Source of the DNA: Anabaena sp. UHCC 0187
GTDB lineage: Bacteria; Cyanobacteriota; Cyanobacteriia; Cyanobacteriales; Nostocaceae
Direction: 5' to 3'
Length of the DNA stretch: 39,081 bases
Assembly: GCF_009712035.1 (NCBI RefSeq)
Contig: NZ_VILB01000025.1
Location: 1-39,081 of the forward strand
The notes beneath the pieces were generated by a model. That model worked only from the letters and a program-made list of their open reading frames with translations. It was not told where the DNA came from and did no database searches. Each line of letters begins with the position of its first letter. Position 1 is the stretch's first letter. Position numbers and translations under genes: made by a program. This document shows positions 1 through 8,041 of this stretch, piece by piece.

Positions 1-8
1 GGAAATTA

Positions 9-50
9 CCCAATCCCCAATCCCCAGTCCCCAGTCCCCAGTCCCCAATC
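9..50. repeat. Short tandem heptamer repeat, CCCCAGT/CCCCAAT type
   Basis: About six consecutive heptamers of the form CCCCAAT or CCCCAGT. This matches the short tandemly repeated repetitive (STRR) sequences known from heterocystous cyanobacteria. It lies between genes upstream of the DUF3155 gene. Function is unknown; it mainly serves as a taxonomic marker. Confidence 0.8.
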
Positions 51-262
51 AACGTTTCTAAATATCTAGTTTAGTCTGGTAATGGGAGAAGAGGTAACGG
101 GTCATGGCTAAAAAGGCAGCAGTTTTTTGAATTTTTAATTCTTAATTTTTAATTGTTTTCCCTCAGTTGTGTCAAAACATTAAAACCCATTGATTTTTTA
201 AACTAGAACTTATATAATGACGACGGATTTTGTAGTCAAAACTACAATCTATAGCTTGAAAC

Positions 263-268
263 AGGAGG
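263..268 (+). promoter_or_regulatory. Ribosome binding site that sets the TTG start of the DUF3155 gene
   Basis: AGGAGG, full complementarity to the 16S rRNA tail, with 8-nt spacing to the TTG at 277. It decides against the upstream ATG at 217. Confidence 0.75.
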
Positions 269-276
269 ACAATAGG

Positions 277-600
277 TTGGCACGGAGACGCAAGCGGAAG
301 AGTCGTCGTAGGCAGGAAGGACGGCGCATACTTGAACATATTCCTCAGTACAGCATTGAAAGTGGCGAAGATAAACCTGTGACAGCAGCAAGAAAGTTTA
401 TTCAAGCTGAAGGTATTTTGCCCCCCGCGCTGCTATTAGTAAAACGTAATGAACATACAACAGACCGTTATTTCTGGGCGGAAAAAGGTCTGTTTGGCGC
501 TCAATACGTAGAAGAGAATCATTTCTTGTTCCCTAGTCTCAGGATTTTAGAATCACCAACAGCACAAGAACCTGTTGCTGTTGCAATGGCTAGTAACTAA
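277..600 (+). CDS. DUF3155 family protein (cyanobacterial, function unknown)
   Basis: A 107-residue protein starting with a strongly basic stretch (MARRRKRKSRRRQEGRR) and then a compact domain with the motif IPQYSIESGEDKPVTAARK. I recognise this as the cyanobacterial DUF3155 family, whose function is unknown. I chose the TTG at 277 because a near-perfect Shine-Dalgarno AGGAGG (263-268) sits eight bases before it and because family members usually begin with MARRRKRKSRR. An in-frame ATG at 217 would add 20 residues with no obvious ribosome binding site. The basic N-terminus suggests nucleic-acid or ribosome contact, which is inference only. Confidence 0.82.
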   Translation: MARRRKRKSRRRQEGRRILEHIPQYSIESGEDKPVTAARKFIQAEGILPPALLLVKRNEHTTDRYFWAEKGLFGAQYVEENHFLFPSLRILESPTAQEPVAVAMASN

Positions 601-1063
601 ACAACAAATGACCATCATATCTTGTAAGTGTGACTTCTGACTCTGTGAATAATTAACTGGTAATTTTGACCGGTTTATTCAAAAATTCCATTTTTCTTAA
701 TTTTGTGGTGGAATTTGCCAGTAGGGTTTAAACGAATTCTCTCAAGTCATGGCATAATTAATTCTTCATCAACCAGCAAAAGGTTAGATGAATCAGTTTA
801 TTATCAGCTTATACAACAAGAGAATAGCGACAGAGCCAAAGTCATCCAAAAAATGAAGCATGAACTATTTATGCTCTCATTAATTTGGACTACTATCAAG
901 CTCTGTCCACCAATTTAAATTTTTCCTCATGACATCCCAGGCATCAGGAAGATTAACAGCACAAGCAGAATTTTTCCTTCCTCCCTACTGCTGATTTACT
1001 CAAAAATTTGGTCAGAAGTCTACATGAATGTAGAGAGTGCTGGTTTTTATCCCCAAAAATCAA
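601..1063. other. Gene-poor stretch between the DUF3155 gene and the CCB-like gene
   Basis: I see no convincing gene here. A 71-codon open frame (703-918) has no recognisable domain and no clear ribosome binding site. A small inverted repeat at 654-674 may end the upstream transcript. The rest is AT-rich and unremarkable. Confidence 0.5.
654..674 (+). terminator. Possible terminator hairpin after the DUF3155 gene
   Basis: AACTGGT and ACCGGTT form a 7-bp stem with one G-U pair and a 7-nt loop. It is followed by AT-rich sequence with short T runs rather than a clean T tract, so the call is weak. Confidence 0.3.
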
Positions 1064-1597
1064 TCAAGTGTCAAGCGTCTTTAGCTGTAATGCCCTTTGT
1101 AACTCAGCAAGTTCATCTCTATGGGCAGTCACAGTAATTATACTTGAGAAGTCTTGTCCACTCAGGATATTTTCCATCTTGAGTGACACCTTTTCAAGTC
1201 TTCCAGATTTTTTCCAGTACAATAGACCACTTAAAGGCGAAAATAGGATTATTACCAGAAAAAATTGCCCAAAATCGGGAAAAAGCATTGATAAAACCAA
1301 CGCTAGACAACCTAAACCCACAGCAGCTAATACCGTTAAAAATACAGCTAAAAACCAGCTAGGGCTGACAAATCCTTCAAAAGTGACTTGATTTTTGGTC
1401 GAATCTACTGCTAATACTCGATAAGCACGAGCGCGAAAATACTCCTTTAATGAAGTCATTAGTGTATTTTCATCCTGTTCTGAACCTAGCCGCATCATTT
1501 CTATGCGGTCTTTAGTTGAAGCTCGAATAAAGAAAAATAAACCAACTGATAACAGCAAAGTTAACAGGAAAGTAGATTGAGAAACAGTAGAATCCAT
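1064..1597 (-). CDS. CCB2/CCB4-like cofactor assembly factor of complex C (cytochrome b6f)
   Basis: A 177-residue membrane protein. It has an N-terminal hydrophobic helix (about residues 8-25), then a soluble stretch, then two closely spaced hydrophobic helices (about 82-125), then a basic soluble tail. The order and sequence resemble the cyanobacterial family related to Arabidopsis CCB2/CCB4 (formerly DUF2930). In chloroplasts these proteins help attach heme c(i) covalently to cytochrome b6 of the b6f complex. In cyanobacteria the protein would act in the thylakoid membrane. The gene stands alone on the minus strand. Membrane topology is visible in the sequence; the family assignment rests on recognition. 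Confidence 0.65.
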   Translation of the reverse strand: MDSTVSQSTFLLTLLLSVGLFFFIRASTKDRIEMMRLGSEQDENTLMTSLKEYFRARAYRVLAVDSTKNQVTFEGFVSPSWFLAVFLTVLAAVGLGCLALVLSMLFPDFGQFFLVIILFSPLSGLLYWKKSGRLEKVSLKMENILSGQDFSSIITVTAHRDELAELQRALQLKTLDT

Positions 1598-1720
1598 AAT
1601 TAATTTTTAAGTCTGAAATTTTCACTCTTACTTAAACCATTATCAATTATTCTGGAAACAGGTAACAGCTAACAGACAACAAACGGAAGTTGTTTTTAAC
1701 TTTTAATTTTTAATTTTTAT

Positions 1721-2293
1721 ATGTCGCAAAACTCCGAAACACCATCATCTAACCTCCGGGCTATCGCCCAACAATTTCGCCTAGCAGGTTGGATTAGTTT
1801 ATGGATTCAGTTGGTATTAGGGGTAATATCTGGGATAATTGTCTTATTATTTGGCATTTTTAGTCAAAAAGCCAACAGCCCCAATAATAATCCAGGCACA
1901 GGCTTTGGCGTATTTTTAGCAATTTGTGGCATAGTTCTGTTGGGCGTTGGTATTTACTTGGCTTATCGCTACACCAGAATTGGTAAGAAACTAGAATCCC
2001 CTACTCCTAGTAATCGCCCCCGCAAGGCGGAAACCGTGCAAGTATTACGTTTGGGACTATGGATAAATTTAGGCGGCATATTAGTCACCCTGTTGGGAGC
2101 GCAGGCGATAGTTGGTACACTAGTCGCTAGGTCAATATCTCCTCAAGCCGCAACTACTCAATTGTTTGACCCGACTCGGATTATTAGCGGTTTAGATATG
2201 CTTATAGTCCAGGCAAATACAAATACTGTGTCAGCGCACTTTGCAGGTTTATTAGCATCTTTGTGGTTAATAAATCGGATTAATAAACCATAA
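1721..2293 (+). CDS. DUF3611 family membrane protein
   Basis: A 190-residue protein with four predicted membrane helices (about residues 30-48, 63-83, 110-132 and 168-185). The N-terminal stretch LRAIAQQFRLAGWISLWIQL is typical of DUF3611, a family shared by cyanobacteria and plastid-bearing eukaryotes. The biochemical function is unknown. The ATG at 1721 follows an AT-rich leader with no strong Shine-Dalgarno. The gene is monocistronic and convergent with the Uma2 gene. Confidence 0.75.
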   Translation: MSQNSETPSSNLRAIAQQFRLAGWISLWIQLVLGVISGIIVLLFGIFSQKANSPNNNPGTGFGVFLAICGIVLLGVGIYLAYRYTRIGKKLESPTPSNRPRKAETVQVLRLGLWINLGGILVTLLGAQAIVGTLVARSISPQAATTQLFDPTRIISGLDMLIVQANTNTVSAHFAGLLASLWLINRINKP

Positions 2294-2313
2294 TTGACAG
2301 TGGTTGTAGTATC

Positions 2314-2898
2314 TTAATCCCTGAAAACAGGTAATTCTAAAATAAATCCTAGTAAAACATTTTCTCCCGATAAACTTGTCGGTAATGATACTATTTCTAC
2401 AGATTGATTTTGACGGTAAATTTCTACTTGTTGATTTTGAGGATCAATTAACCAACCTAAACGTAAACCACTATTAAGATATTCCTGCATTTTCTCCTGT
2501 AATTGACTCAAAGAATCAGTTCGAGAACGCAATTCTATGACAAAATCAGGACAAATTTTCGCAAATTTCTCTTTTTCTTGAATGTCTAAATATTCCCAAC
2601 GTTCATTAGCAATCCAAGCCACATCAGGAGAACGTTTACCACCATTAGGTAGAGTAAAAACAGTGGAAGAACTAAATACTTTTCCAAGTTTAGTTTGACG
2701 ATTCCAAATTACAACATCTGCATTAAATTCTGACTCTCTATTACCACTAATTGCACCAACTGGAGGCATAATTATCAATTCTCCCTTAGCTGTTTGTTCA
2801 AGTTTCCAATCTTCATTGATTTGACATAGTTGATAAAATTGATCATCACTTAACTCTACATTTTTGATATTTAAAATAACTGATTGAGTTGTCATCAT
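2314..2898 (-). CDS. Uma2 family (DUF820) PD-(D/E)XK endonuclease-like protein
   Basis: A 194-residue member of the Uma2 family, greatly expanded in cyanobacteria, with a restriction-endonuclease-like fold and mostly unknown targets. Visible hallmarks are the N-terminal EQTAKGELIIMPPVG segment, SPDVAWIANERW with the acidic catalytic position, PDFVIELRSRTDSL (the E-x-K equivalent reads ELR) and the C-terminal RLGWLIDPQNQQVEIY strand. I chose the ATG at 2898 because AAGGAG lies nine bases upstream; an ATG at 2955 would add 19 atypical residues. The E-x-R in place of E-x-K may weaken catalysis but is common in the family. Some members are thought to be linked to mobile elements; no partner is seen here. 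Confidence 0.82.
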   Translation of the reverse strand: MMTTQSVILNIKNVELSDDQFYQLCQINEDWKLEQTAKGELIIMPPVGAISGNRESEFNADVVIWNRQTKLGKVFSSSTVFTLPNGGKRSPDVAWIANERWEYLDIQEKEKFAKICPDFVIELRSRTDSLSQLQEKMQEYLNSGLRLGWLIDPQNQQVEIYRQNQSVEIVSLPTSLSGENVLLGFILELPVFRD

Positions 2899-3110
2899 TC
2901 CTGAAAACTCCTTAACGCTTAGGTAATGGAGAAGAGTATCTGAACTAATTATCAACTATATTTTGTGGATTTGCTACTGATTATAATTAAACGCAGATAA
3001 ACACAGATAAGAAACGTGGCATTAGTGGTATATAGGTTTTAGCATTGTTAAGCCCCTACGATTAATCATCTCAATCAAGTATAATTGACAAAACTTAACG
3101 AAATTCACCA

Positions 3111-4391
3111 ATGCTAGATATTAAACAAATTAGAGAAAATCCCCAATTAGTACAAGAAAAGTTGAATACTCGTAGTGGTAAATACGAGATTCAGCCTATC
3201 TTAGATTTAAGTCAACAACAACGGGAATTGGAAGTAAAACGCAACGAACTCCAAGCCCGCAGTAATGAAATTGGTAAACTGGTGGGACAAAAGGTACAAT
3301 CTGGTGTTAATCCTCAAGATGCAGAAATTCTGGCTTTAAAGGAAGAAGGAAACAGCCTGAAAATCACATTAAGCTCATTAGAACCCCAGGAAAAAGAATT
3401 AAAAGCCCAAATTCATCAATTACTGTTAGCACTTCCGAATTTACCCAGTGATTCTACCCCCATTGGTAAAAGTGAAGATGATAACCAAGAAGTGAAAACA
3501 TGGGGAGATGAATATAAACCCGAAAATCCAAATATTTTACCCCATTGGGAAATTGGGGAAAAGTTGGGTATTCTCAATTTTGAAAAAGCGGTAAAAATTG
3601 CCCAAACTCGGTTTGTAAGTTTGATAGGTGCGGGTGCAGGTTTAGAACGAGCATTAATTCAATTTATGCTTTCTAAACATATTGAAAATGGCTATATAGA
3701 AGTTAGTCCACCGTTGTTAGTAAATACTGATTCTTTAACGGGAACTGGACAATTACCCAAGTTTGCAGAGGACAGTTTTAAATGTGCAGAGGATGATTTA
3801 TGGTTAATTCCTACTGCGGAAGTTCCTCTGACTAATCTTTATCGAGAGGATATTATCAACGCGGAAGATTTACCAATTTATCATACTGCATATACGCCAT
3901 GTTTTCGGCGAGAAGCAGGAAGTTATGGACGGGATATGCGGGGTTTAATTCGGTTGCATCAATTCAATAAAGTGGAGTTGGTGAAGTTAGTAAAACCGGA
4001 AAGTTCTTTTGATGAATTGGAGACGTTGCTAGTCAGTGCAGAGAGTATTTTACAGGCTTTAAAATTGCCTTATCGGGTGATTAATTTATGTACTGCTGAT
4101 TTAGGTTTTGGGGCAACAAAAACCTATGATTTAGAGGTATGGTTGCCTTCTGCTGGGAAGTATCGAGAGATTTCTAGTTGTTCTAATTGTGTTGATTTTC
4201 AAGCGAGAAGGGCGGATATTAGATTTAAGGAATCTGGTAAGAAAGGGACGCAGTTTGTGCATACTTTAAATGGTTCTGGTTTGGCTGTGGGTAGGACTAT
4301 GGCGGCGATTTTGGAGAATTATCAGCAATCAGATGGGACGATTAAAGTACCGGAGGTTTTGCAGGTTTATTTGGGTAGGGAGGTTTTGTAA
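3111..4391 (+). CDS. serS: Seryl-tRNA synthetase
   Basis: A 426-residue class II aminoacyl-tRNA synthetase, normal length for bacterial SerRS. It charges tRNA(Ser), and also tRNA(Sec) where present, with serine. The N-terminal arm (about residues 30-105) is a heptad-rich antiparallel coiled coil that grips the long variable arm of tRNA(Ser). The catalytic core shows TAEVPLTN, motif 2 ([20 protein letters not shown]) and motif 3 ([16 protein letters not shown]). The start [12 protein letters not shown] is the family standard. It appears monocistronic; two small inverted repeats follow the stop codon. Confidence 0.97.
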   Translation: MLDIKQIRENPQLVQEKLNTRSGKYEIQPILDLSQQQRELEVKRNELQARSNEIGKLVGQKVQSGVNPQDAEILALKEEGNSLKITLSSLEPQEKELKAQIHQLLLALPNLPSDSTPIGKSEDDNQEVKTWGDEYKPENPNILPHWEIGEKLGILNFEKAVKIAQTRFVSLIGAGAGLERALIQFMLSKHIENGYIEVSPPLLVNTDSLTGTGQLPKFAEDSFKCAEDDLWLIPTAEVPLTNLYREDIINAEDLPIYHTAYTPCFRREAGSYGRDMRGLIRLHQFNKVELVKLVKPESSFDELETLLVSAESILQALKLPYRVINLCTADLGFGATKTYDLEVWLPSAGKYREISSCSNCVDFQARRADIRFKESGKKGTQFVHTLNGSGLAVGRTMAAILENYQQSDGTIKVPEVLQVYLGREVL

Positions 4392-4422
4392 CTTAAATAA
4401 GTTAGGAATAACAAGCATAATA

Positions 4423-4437
4423 AACCTAATAGGTTTG
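4423..4437 (+). terminator. Small hairpin downstream of serS
   Basis: AAACCT and AGGTTT form a 6-bp stem with a 3-nt loop about 30 bases after the serS stop. There is no strong T tract, so it is a weak terminator candidate. Confidence 0.3.
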
Positions 4438-4537
4438 GTATAGCTCATTGCTTATGTAAAGCCTGTACGGTTATCCCTACCTAGAAATTAGTATAAGTAT
4501 ACTGAGGCAATAGGTAAAATTTGAGATAACACAAGAT

Positions 4538-4567
4538 TTAGCCTAAGCTTAGAAAATTTTAGGCTAA
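4538..4567 (+). promoter_or_regulatory. Inverted repeat upstream of the CBASS operon (possible operator)
   Basis: TTAGCCTAA (4538-4546) and TTAGGCTAA (4559-4567) are a perfect 9-bp inverted repeat separated by 12 bases, ending 36 bases before the phospholipase ATG. It has no T tract, so it is more likely an operator or a leader hairpin than a terminator. No regulator gene lies next to the operon. Confidence 0.4.
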
Positions 4568-4603
4568 TTTCTGCATTTCATCTCAAAAACTGGCAGTCAA
4601 CAT

Positions 4604-5626
4604 ATGGTTAACTCTCCCTCAGATTCTGCTTCTGATTCAAAAATATTTAAAGTCCTATCAATAGATGGAGGAGGGATTAAAGGGCTATATTCAGCCAGAA
4701 TCCTAGAACATTTTGAGGATAGATTTAATTGTAACATCGCTGATTATTTTGACTTGATTTGTGGCACGTCAACAGGAGGGTTGATTGCACTGGGTTTATC
4801 CCTAAATATACCTGTAAGTCTGATTAGCAACTTATACTACAGGCGTGGCAAACAAATTTTTCCGCAGCAAAATAGTTTTCTAAGTTTGCTCAAACAGGTT
4901 TTTCTGAGAAGCAAGTATGATAACAACGAATTGAGGAGAGCATTGCAGGAAATGTTTGGAGACCGAACACTTGCAGACTCTCGCTCTTTATTGTGTATCC
5001 CTGCATTTTCTTTAACTGATGGTAGACCATTCATTTTTAAGTATGACCATAATGAAGGAAATTTACGTAGGGATAGCAAAACAAAGTATGTTGACATAGC
5101 TCTTGCCACAAGTGCAGCACCTGCTTACCTACCTATAGTTACTATTGATAGTTACGATCAAAAACAGTTTATTGATGGAGGAGTTTATGCCAATAATCCA
5201 ACTTTAGTTGGTGTCGTGGAGGCTCTCCGGTACTTTGTTGGCAATGGTAAAAGATTTCAGAAACTAATGGTGATGTCTATTGGTTCTCTAGAACCGAATC
5301 CTGGAAGACGGTTTGTTTCTAAATATCATCGTTCAGTTCTTGACTGGAATAAGGATCTTATCACTACATTTTTTGAGGGTCAGGCTTACGTTACAAGTTA
5401 TTTTGTGGACAGTTTAGCAAATTACTGCGATTCTCCATTTGATTATGTTCGTATCCCTGGTGCGCCTTTATCTCCAGATCAAGCAAAAATTATTAACCTT
5501 GATAATACTTCCAAAGAAGCATTGCAGTTGATGTCACAGATGGGGACAGATCAGGCATTATTTTGGGGTAGGAAACCAGAAATTGCTGAATTTTTTAAAG
5601 AGCGTAAACAATATCTTATTAGGTAG
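4604..5626 (+). CDS. capV: CBASS effector: patatin-like phospholipase (CapV-type)
   Basis: A 340-residue patatin-family phospholipase. The oxyanion-hole loop DGGGIKG is at residues 21-27, the nucleophile elbow GTSTG puts the catalytic Ser at 56, and the catalytic Asp is 191 in FIDGGVYANNP. It has no signal peptide, so it is cytoplasmic and would attack inner-membrane phospholipids. The next gene encodes a cyclic-oligonucleotide synthase four bases downstream, which is the classic arrangement of a two-gene type I CBASS. Phage infection triggers a cyclic nucleotide that activates the phospholipase and kills the cell. The C-terminal region (about 240-340) presumably holds the ligand-sensing surface. 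No ubiquitin-like accessory genes (cap2/cap3) are present. The catalytic dyad is seen directly; the CBASS role follows from the neighbour. Confidence 0.9.
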   Translation: MVNSPSDSASDSKIFKVLSIDGGGIKGLYSARILEHFEDRFNCNIADYFDLICGTSTGGLIALGLSLNIPVSLISNLYYRRGKQIFPQQNSFLSLLKQVFLRSKYDNNELRRALQEMFGDRTLADSRSLLCIPAFSLTDGRPFIFKYDHNEGNLRRDSKTKYVDIALATSAAPAYLPIVTIDSYDQKQFIDGGVYANNPTLVGVVEALRYFVGNGKRFQKLMVMSIGSLEPNPGRRFVSKYHRSVLDWNKDLITTFFEGQAYVTSYFVDSLANYCDSPFDYVRIPGAPLSPDQAKIINLDNTSKEALQLMSQMGTDQALFWGRKPEIAEFFKERKQYLIR

Positions 5627-5630
5627 TTAC

Positions 5631-6902
5631 ATGGCAAACTGTCATAAATTTTTTTTGGAGTTCAACAATTTAATTGCTTTGAAATCTAAGCGAAAAAAAA
5701 CATTACGTACATCCCGTGACGCTGTTCGTGAGAGGATTAGGCGGTACTTTCGATATAAACAGAATGGCTTTCACCCAAGGTTTCATGGGCAGGGTTCATT
5801 CATGATGAATACTATTATTGAACCACTTGATGGAGAGTTTGATATTGATGATGGTATCTATTTCAAAGTAGAAGCAGAACCCAGTCAGTCCGTTAGCACA
5901 TTTCACCGATGGATTAACGAAGCAATTGATGGTCATACGAAACAAGATTCTATTGATAAGCAAACCTGTGTAAGACTTGTCTATGCTGAAGACTATCACC
6001 TTGACCTACCTATTTACTACATCATTGAAGGTCAAACTCCATATCTAGCTCATGGGAGTAAAGGATGGATTAAAAGCGATCCTAGAGAATTCATCAAATG
6101 GTTTAATGATCAATCTGACGATAAGGGTCAATTGAAGCGAATTGTGCGTTATCTAAAAGCTTGGAGTGATTACAGAAAATCCAGAGGAAGTAAATTACCA
6201 AGTGGATTGATTTTCTCAATTTTAGCGGCTAATAATATTGTTTTTCATGAACGAGATGATGTAGCCCTTTATGAAACTCTAAAAAACATAAAGAGTAGTT
6301 TAGAGGGAAATTTTGTTTGCTATCGTCCGACAACTCCAGCTTATGAAAATTTACTAGAGGAGTATAGCAAAACTAACAAGGATTACTTTTTAGGGCAGCT
6401 TGCTAGTTTCACTCAATCTGCGGAAAAATCCTTGCATAAGGATACAAGCCAAGCTGATGCTTGTAAAGCTTGGCAGCGTCACTTTGGCAATGTTCGATTT
6501 CCCTTTGAGTCTGAAGAATTTATCGAGAATTATTTTCAGATCGATATTAGATATAATTTGAAAATAGATTGCCTAGTTTTACAAAAAGGTTTTAGACCTC
6601 ATTCATTAACTGAAATGATTGTAAGTAGATTACCCTTGATTCGAGGTAAAAGCCTAAAATTTCATATTGTTAACTGTAATGTACCAAAGCCATTTCAAGT
6701 CAAATGGAAGGTTCGTAATGTTGGAGAAGAAGCAATAAAAAGAAATCAAATTCGAGGACAAATTCTGAATGATGGTGGAAATCATGAAAAAATTGAATCA
6801 AGCGATTTTCACGGAGCGCATTTTGTGGAATGTTATATTATTAAAAATAATATTTGTGTAGCACGGGATAGAATTAATGTGCCGATTAAACTTTCAAGGT
6901 AG
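5631..6902 (+). CDS. CBASS CD-NTase: DncV/cGAS-like cyclic oligonucleotide synthase with AGS-C domain
   Basis: A 423-residue nucleotidyltransferase of the cGAS/DncV-like class. The GS motif is at residues 55-56 (HGQGSF), the two metal-binding acids are Asp71 and Asp73 in EFDIDDGIYF (close to the DncV motif), and the third acid is Asp125 in YHLDLPIYY. Residues about 330-423 match the adenylyl/guanylyl and SMODS C-terminal sensor domain (AGS-C): KSLKFHIVNCNVPKPFQVKW, NQIRGQIL, HFVECYIIKNNICVARD. It makes a cyclic di- or trinucleotide second messenger on phage infection; which one cannot be read from sequence. I chose the ATG at 5631, four bases after the upstream stop; an in-frame ATG at 5583 would overlap the phospholipase gene and add residues foreign to the family. 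All catalytic residues are intact. Confidence 0.9.
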   Translation: MANCHKFFLEFNNLIALKSKRKKTLRTSRDAVRERIRRYFRYKQNGFHPRFHGQGSFMMNTIIEPLDGEFDIDDGIYFKVEAEPSQSVSTFHRWINEAIDGHTKQDSIDKQTCVRLVYAEDYHLDLPIYYIIEGQTPYLAHGSKGWIKSDPREFIKWFNDQSDDKGQLKRIVRYLKAWSDYRKSRGSKLPSGLIFSILAANNIVFHERDDVALYETLKNIKSSLEGNFVCYRPTTPAYENLLEEYSKTNKDYFLGQLASFTQSAEKSLHKDTSQADACKAWQRHFGNVRFPFESEEFIENYFQIDIRYNLKIDCLVLQKGFRPHSLTEMIVSRLPLIRGKSLKFHIVNCNVPKPFQVKWKVRNVGEEAIKRNQIRGQILNDGGNHEKIESSDFHGAHFVECYIIKNNICVARDRINVPIKLSR

Positions 6903-7021
6903 GGTGTCTGCCGAAATATAGATACCGTTGGTGAAATACGAAAATGCCTACCTAAACAAAACGGTTAGTGCGATCGCTCATTTTTTAGGGTGTGTTAATG
7001 AAATGTAATGCACCGTTTTTT

Positions 7022-7188
7022 ATTAATATTTAGCTGTCTGAATCAGGATACCCAGGATTAAAGGATTAACAGGATAATATTTGATATTGATATTCTGGGA
7101 TATTTGAATTAGAGAAATTTCTGAAAATGTAGATGAATATTAAAAAACATCCTGTACATCCTCAAATCCTGGACATCCTGATTCAGAC
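7022..7188. repeat. Long hairpin repeat, copy 1
   Basis: The left arm (7034-7075, starting CTGTCTGAATCAGGAT) and right arm (7148-7188, ending ATCCTGATTCAGAC) are imperfect reverse complements of about 41 bases, separated by about 72 bases. The same arrangement, including a conserved middle with TATTCTGG, ATATTTGAATTAG and GTAGATGAATATTAAAAAA, recurs at 8042-8232 and 8848-9013. It is a dispersed palindromic element, MITE-like in form but without visible terminal transposon signals. Confidence 0.85.
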
Positions 7189-7349
7189 AAAATACAATTT
7201 CTGAAAATGTAGATGAATATTAAAAAAATATCCTGTACATCCTCAAATCCTGTGCATCCTGATTCAGACAAAATACAATTTCTGAAAATGTAGATGAATA
7301 TTAAAAAACATCCTATACATCCTCAAATCCTGGACATCCTGATTCTGAC
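7189..7349. repeat. Two extra tandem copies of the hairpin right-arm unit
   Basis: Units 7189-7269 (81 bp) and 7270-7349 (80 bp) repeat the right part of copy 1 (about 7113-7188) almost exactly: a GTAGATGAATATTAAAAAA block, then ATCCTGTACATCCTCAAATC, then a GATTCAGAC or GATTCTGAC end. They show local tandem expansion, giving one left arm three possible pairing partners. Confidence 0.85.
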
Positions 7350-7357
7350 AAATTTGG

Positions 7358-7363
7358 TATAAT
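7358..7363 (+). promoter_or_regulatory. Putative -10 box of the vapB-like/vapC operon
   Basis: A perfect TATAAT, extended as GGTATAAT, 30 bases before the ATG at 7394 and eight bases after the repeat ends. No good -35 hexamer is at the right distance. Confidence 0.45.
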
Positions 7364-7393
7364 TAACATGATCATTAACTAATTGAGTAAACT

Positions 7394-7636
7394 ATGAAAA
7401 CACTAGACATAAAAGTAACTATAACAAATGATGGCAAATTATTAGTCAATTCTCCTGTAGATATACCGATGGGAGAATATAATGCTGTTCTTGTATTAGA
7501 AGATAGCCCAATTACTCATCATGTTCAAACTTCTGTGAAAAATGCTCAGGCTATTTTTAGAAAATATATTCCTGCTAGTAGAAAACTGTCTGAAGAATTA
7601 ATTCAGGAACGAAAAGAGGAAAGTTTAAATGAGTGA
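7394..7636 (+). CDS. VapB-like antitoxin of the first PIN toxin-antitoxin module
   Basis: An 80-residue acidic protein just upstream of a PIN-domain toxin, overlapping it by eight bases (ATGAGTGA). The N-terminal half (LDIKVTITNDGKLLVNSPVDIPMGEYNAVLVLED) is a run of beta strands like that of small antitoxins often paired with PIN toxins in cyanobacteria. The C-terminal half (about 50-80) is helical and charged, as expected for the toxin-neutralising segment. I do not see a clear ribbon-helix-helix or AbrB DNA-binding motif. The antitoxin role is inferred from the overlap and order. Confidence 0.75.
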   Translation: MKTLDIKVTITNDGKLLVNSPVDIPMGEYNAVLVLEDSPITHHVQTSVKNAQAIFRKYIPASRKLSEELIQERKEESLNE

Positions 7637-8012
7637 AGTTGTTGTAGATGCTTCTGCTATTTTAGCTTTACTCAATCAAGAAACAGGTAGCGAAGAAGTT
7701 TTAAAGTTTATTGGTAAAGCTGCCATTAGTACAGTGAATTTATCTGAAGTTATAGCAAAATTAGCAGACGAAGGAATCCCGGAAGAAGATATTAGACAGA
7801 TTCTTTCTAATCTCAATCTTGAAGTTATTGATTTTAATGAAGAACAAGCATTAAAAGCGGGAATGTTGCGGCCAATTACTAAATCAATCGGGCTTTCATT
7901 TGGTGATAGGGCTTGTTTAGCATTAGGTATTATTCTTAATCAGCCTGTTCTCACAACTGATCGGTTGTGGGGTAGTATTAATATGGGGGTTGAAGTTAGA
8001 GTAGTGCGTTAG
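7629..8012 (+). CDS. VapC-like PIN-domain ribonuclease toxin
   Basis: A 127-residue PIN-domain protein of standard VapC length. The metal-binding acids are in place: Asp7 (VVVDASAIL), Glu40 (NLSEV), Asp93 (FGDRACLAL) and Asp111 (LTTDRLW). VapC toxins cut structured RNA such as tRNA or rRNA to stop growth; the target here is unknown. It is translationally coupled to the upstream antitoxin by an ATGAGTGA overlap. The stop codon sits exactly at the left border of the sequence shared with repeat copy 1. Confidence 0.9.
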   Translation: MSEVVVDASAILALLNQETGSEEVLKFIGKAAISTVNLSEVIAKLADEGIPEEDIRQILSNLNLEVIDFNEEQALKAGMLRPITKSIGLSFGDRACLALGIILNQPVLTTDRLWGSINMGVEVRVVR

Positions 8013-8041
8013 GTGTTAATAAGGTGTGATGCACCGATTTA

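Larger units (their letters stand above)
6903..7393. other. Repeat-filled gap between the CBASS operon and the first toxin-antitoxin module
   Basis: No gene is visible. The stretch holds one HIP1 site (6970-6977), a small hairpin (GGTGTGTTA at 6989-6997 with TAATGCACC at 7006-7014), the long hairpin repeat copy 1 with two further tandem right-arm units, and the likely promoter of the vapB-like gene. Confidence 0.7.

Noticed and set aside
703-918. 71-codon open frame after the DUF3155 gene
   Set aside because: No recognisable domain, no ribosome binding site and composition like the surrounding non-coding sequence.
5583-5630. Longer N-terminus for the CD-NTase
   Set aside because: The extra 16 codons lie within the end of the phospholipase gene in another frame; the ATG at 5631 directly follows its stop and gives the family-like start.
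7189-7349. Possible CRISPR array from regularly repeated ~80-bp units
   Set aside because: The units are repeated over their whole length with no variable spacers, and no cas genes are present.
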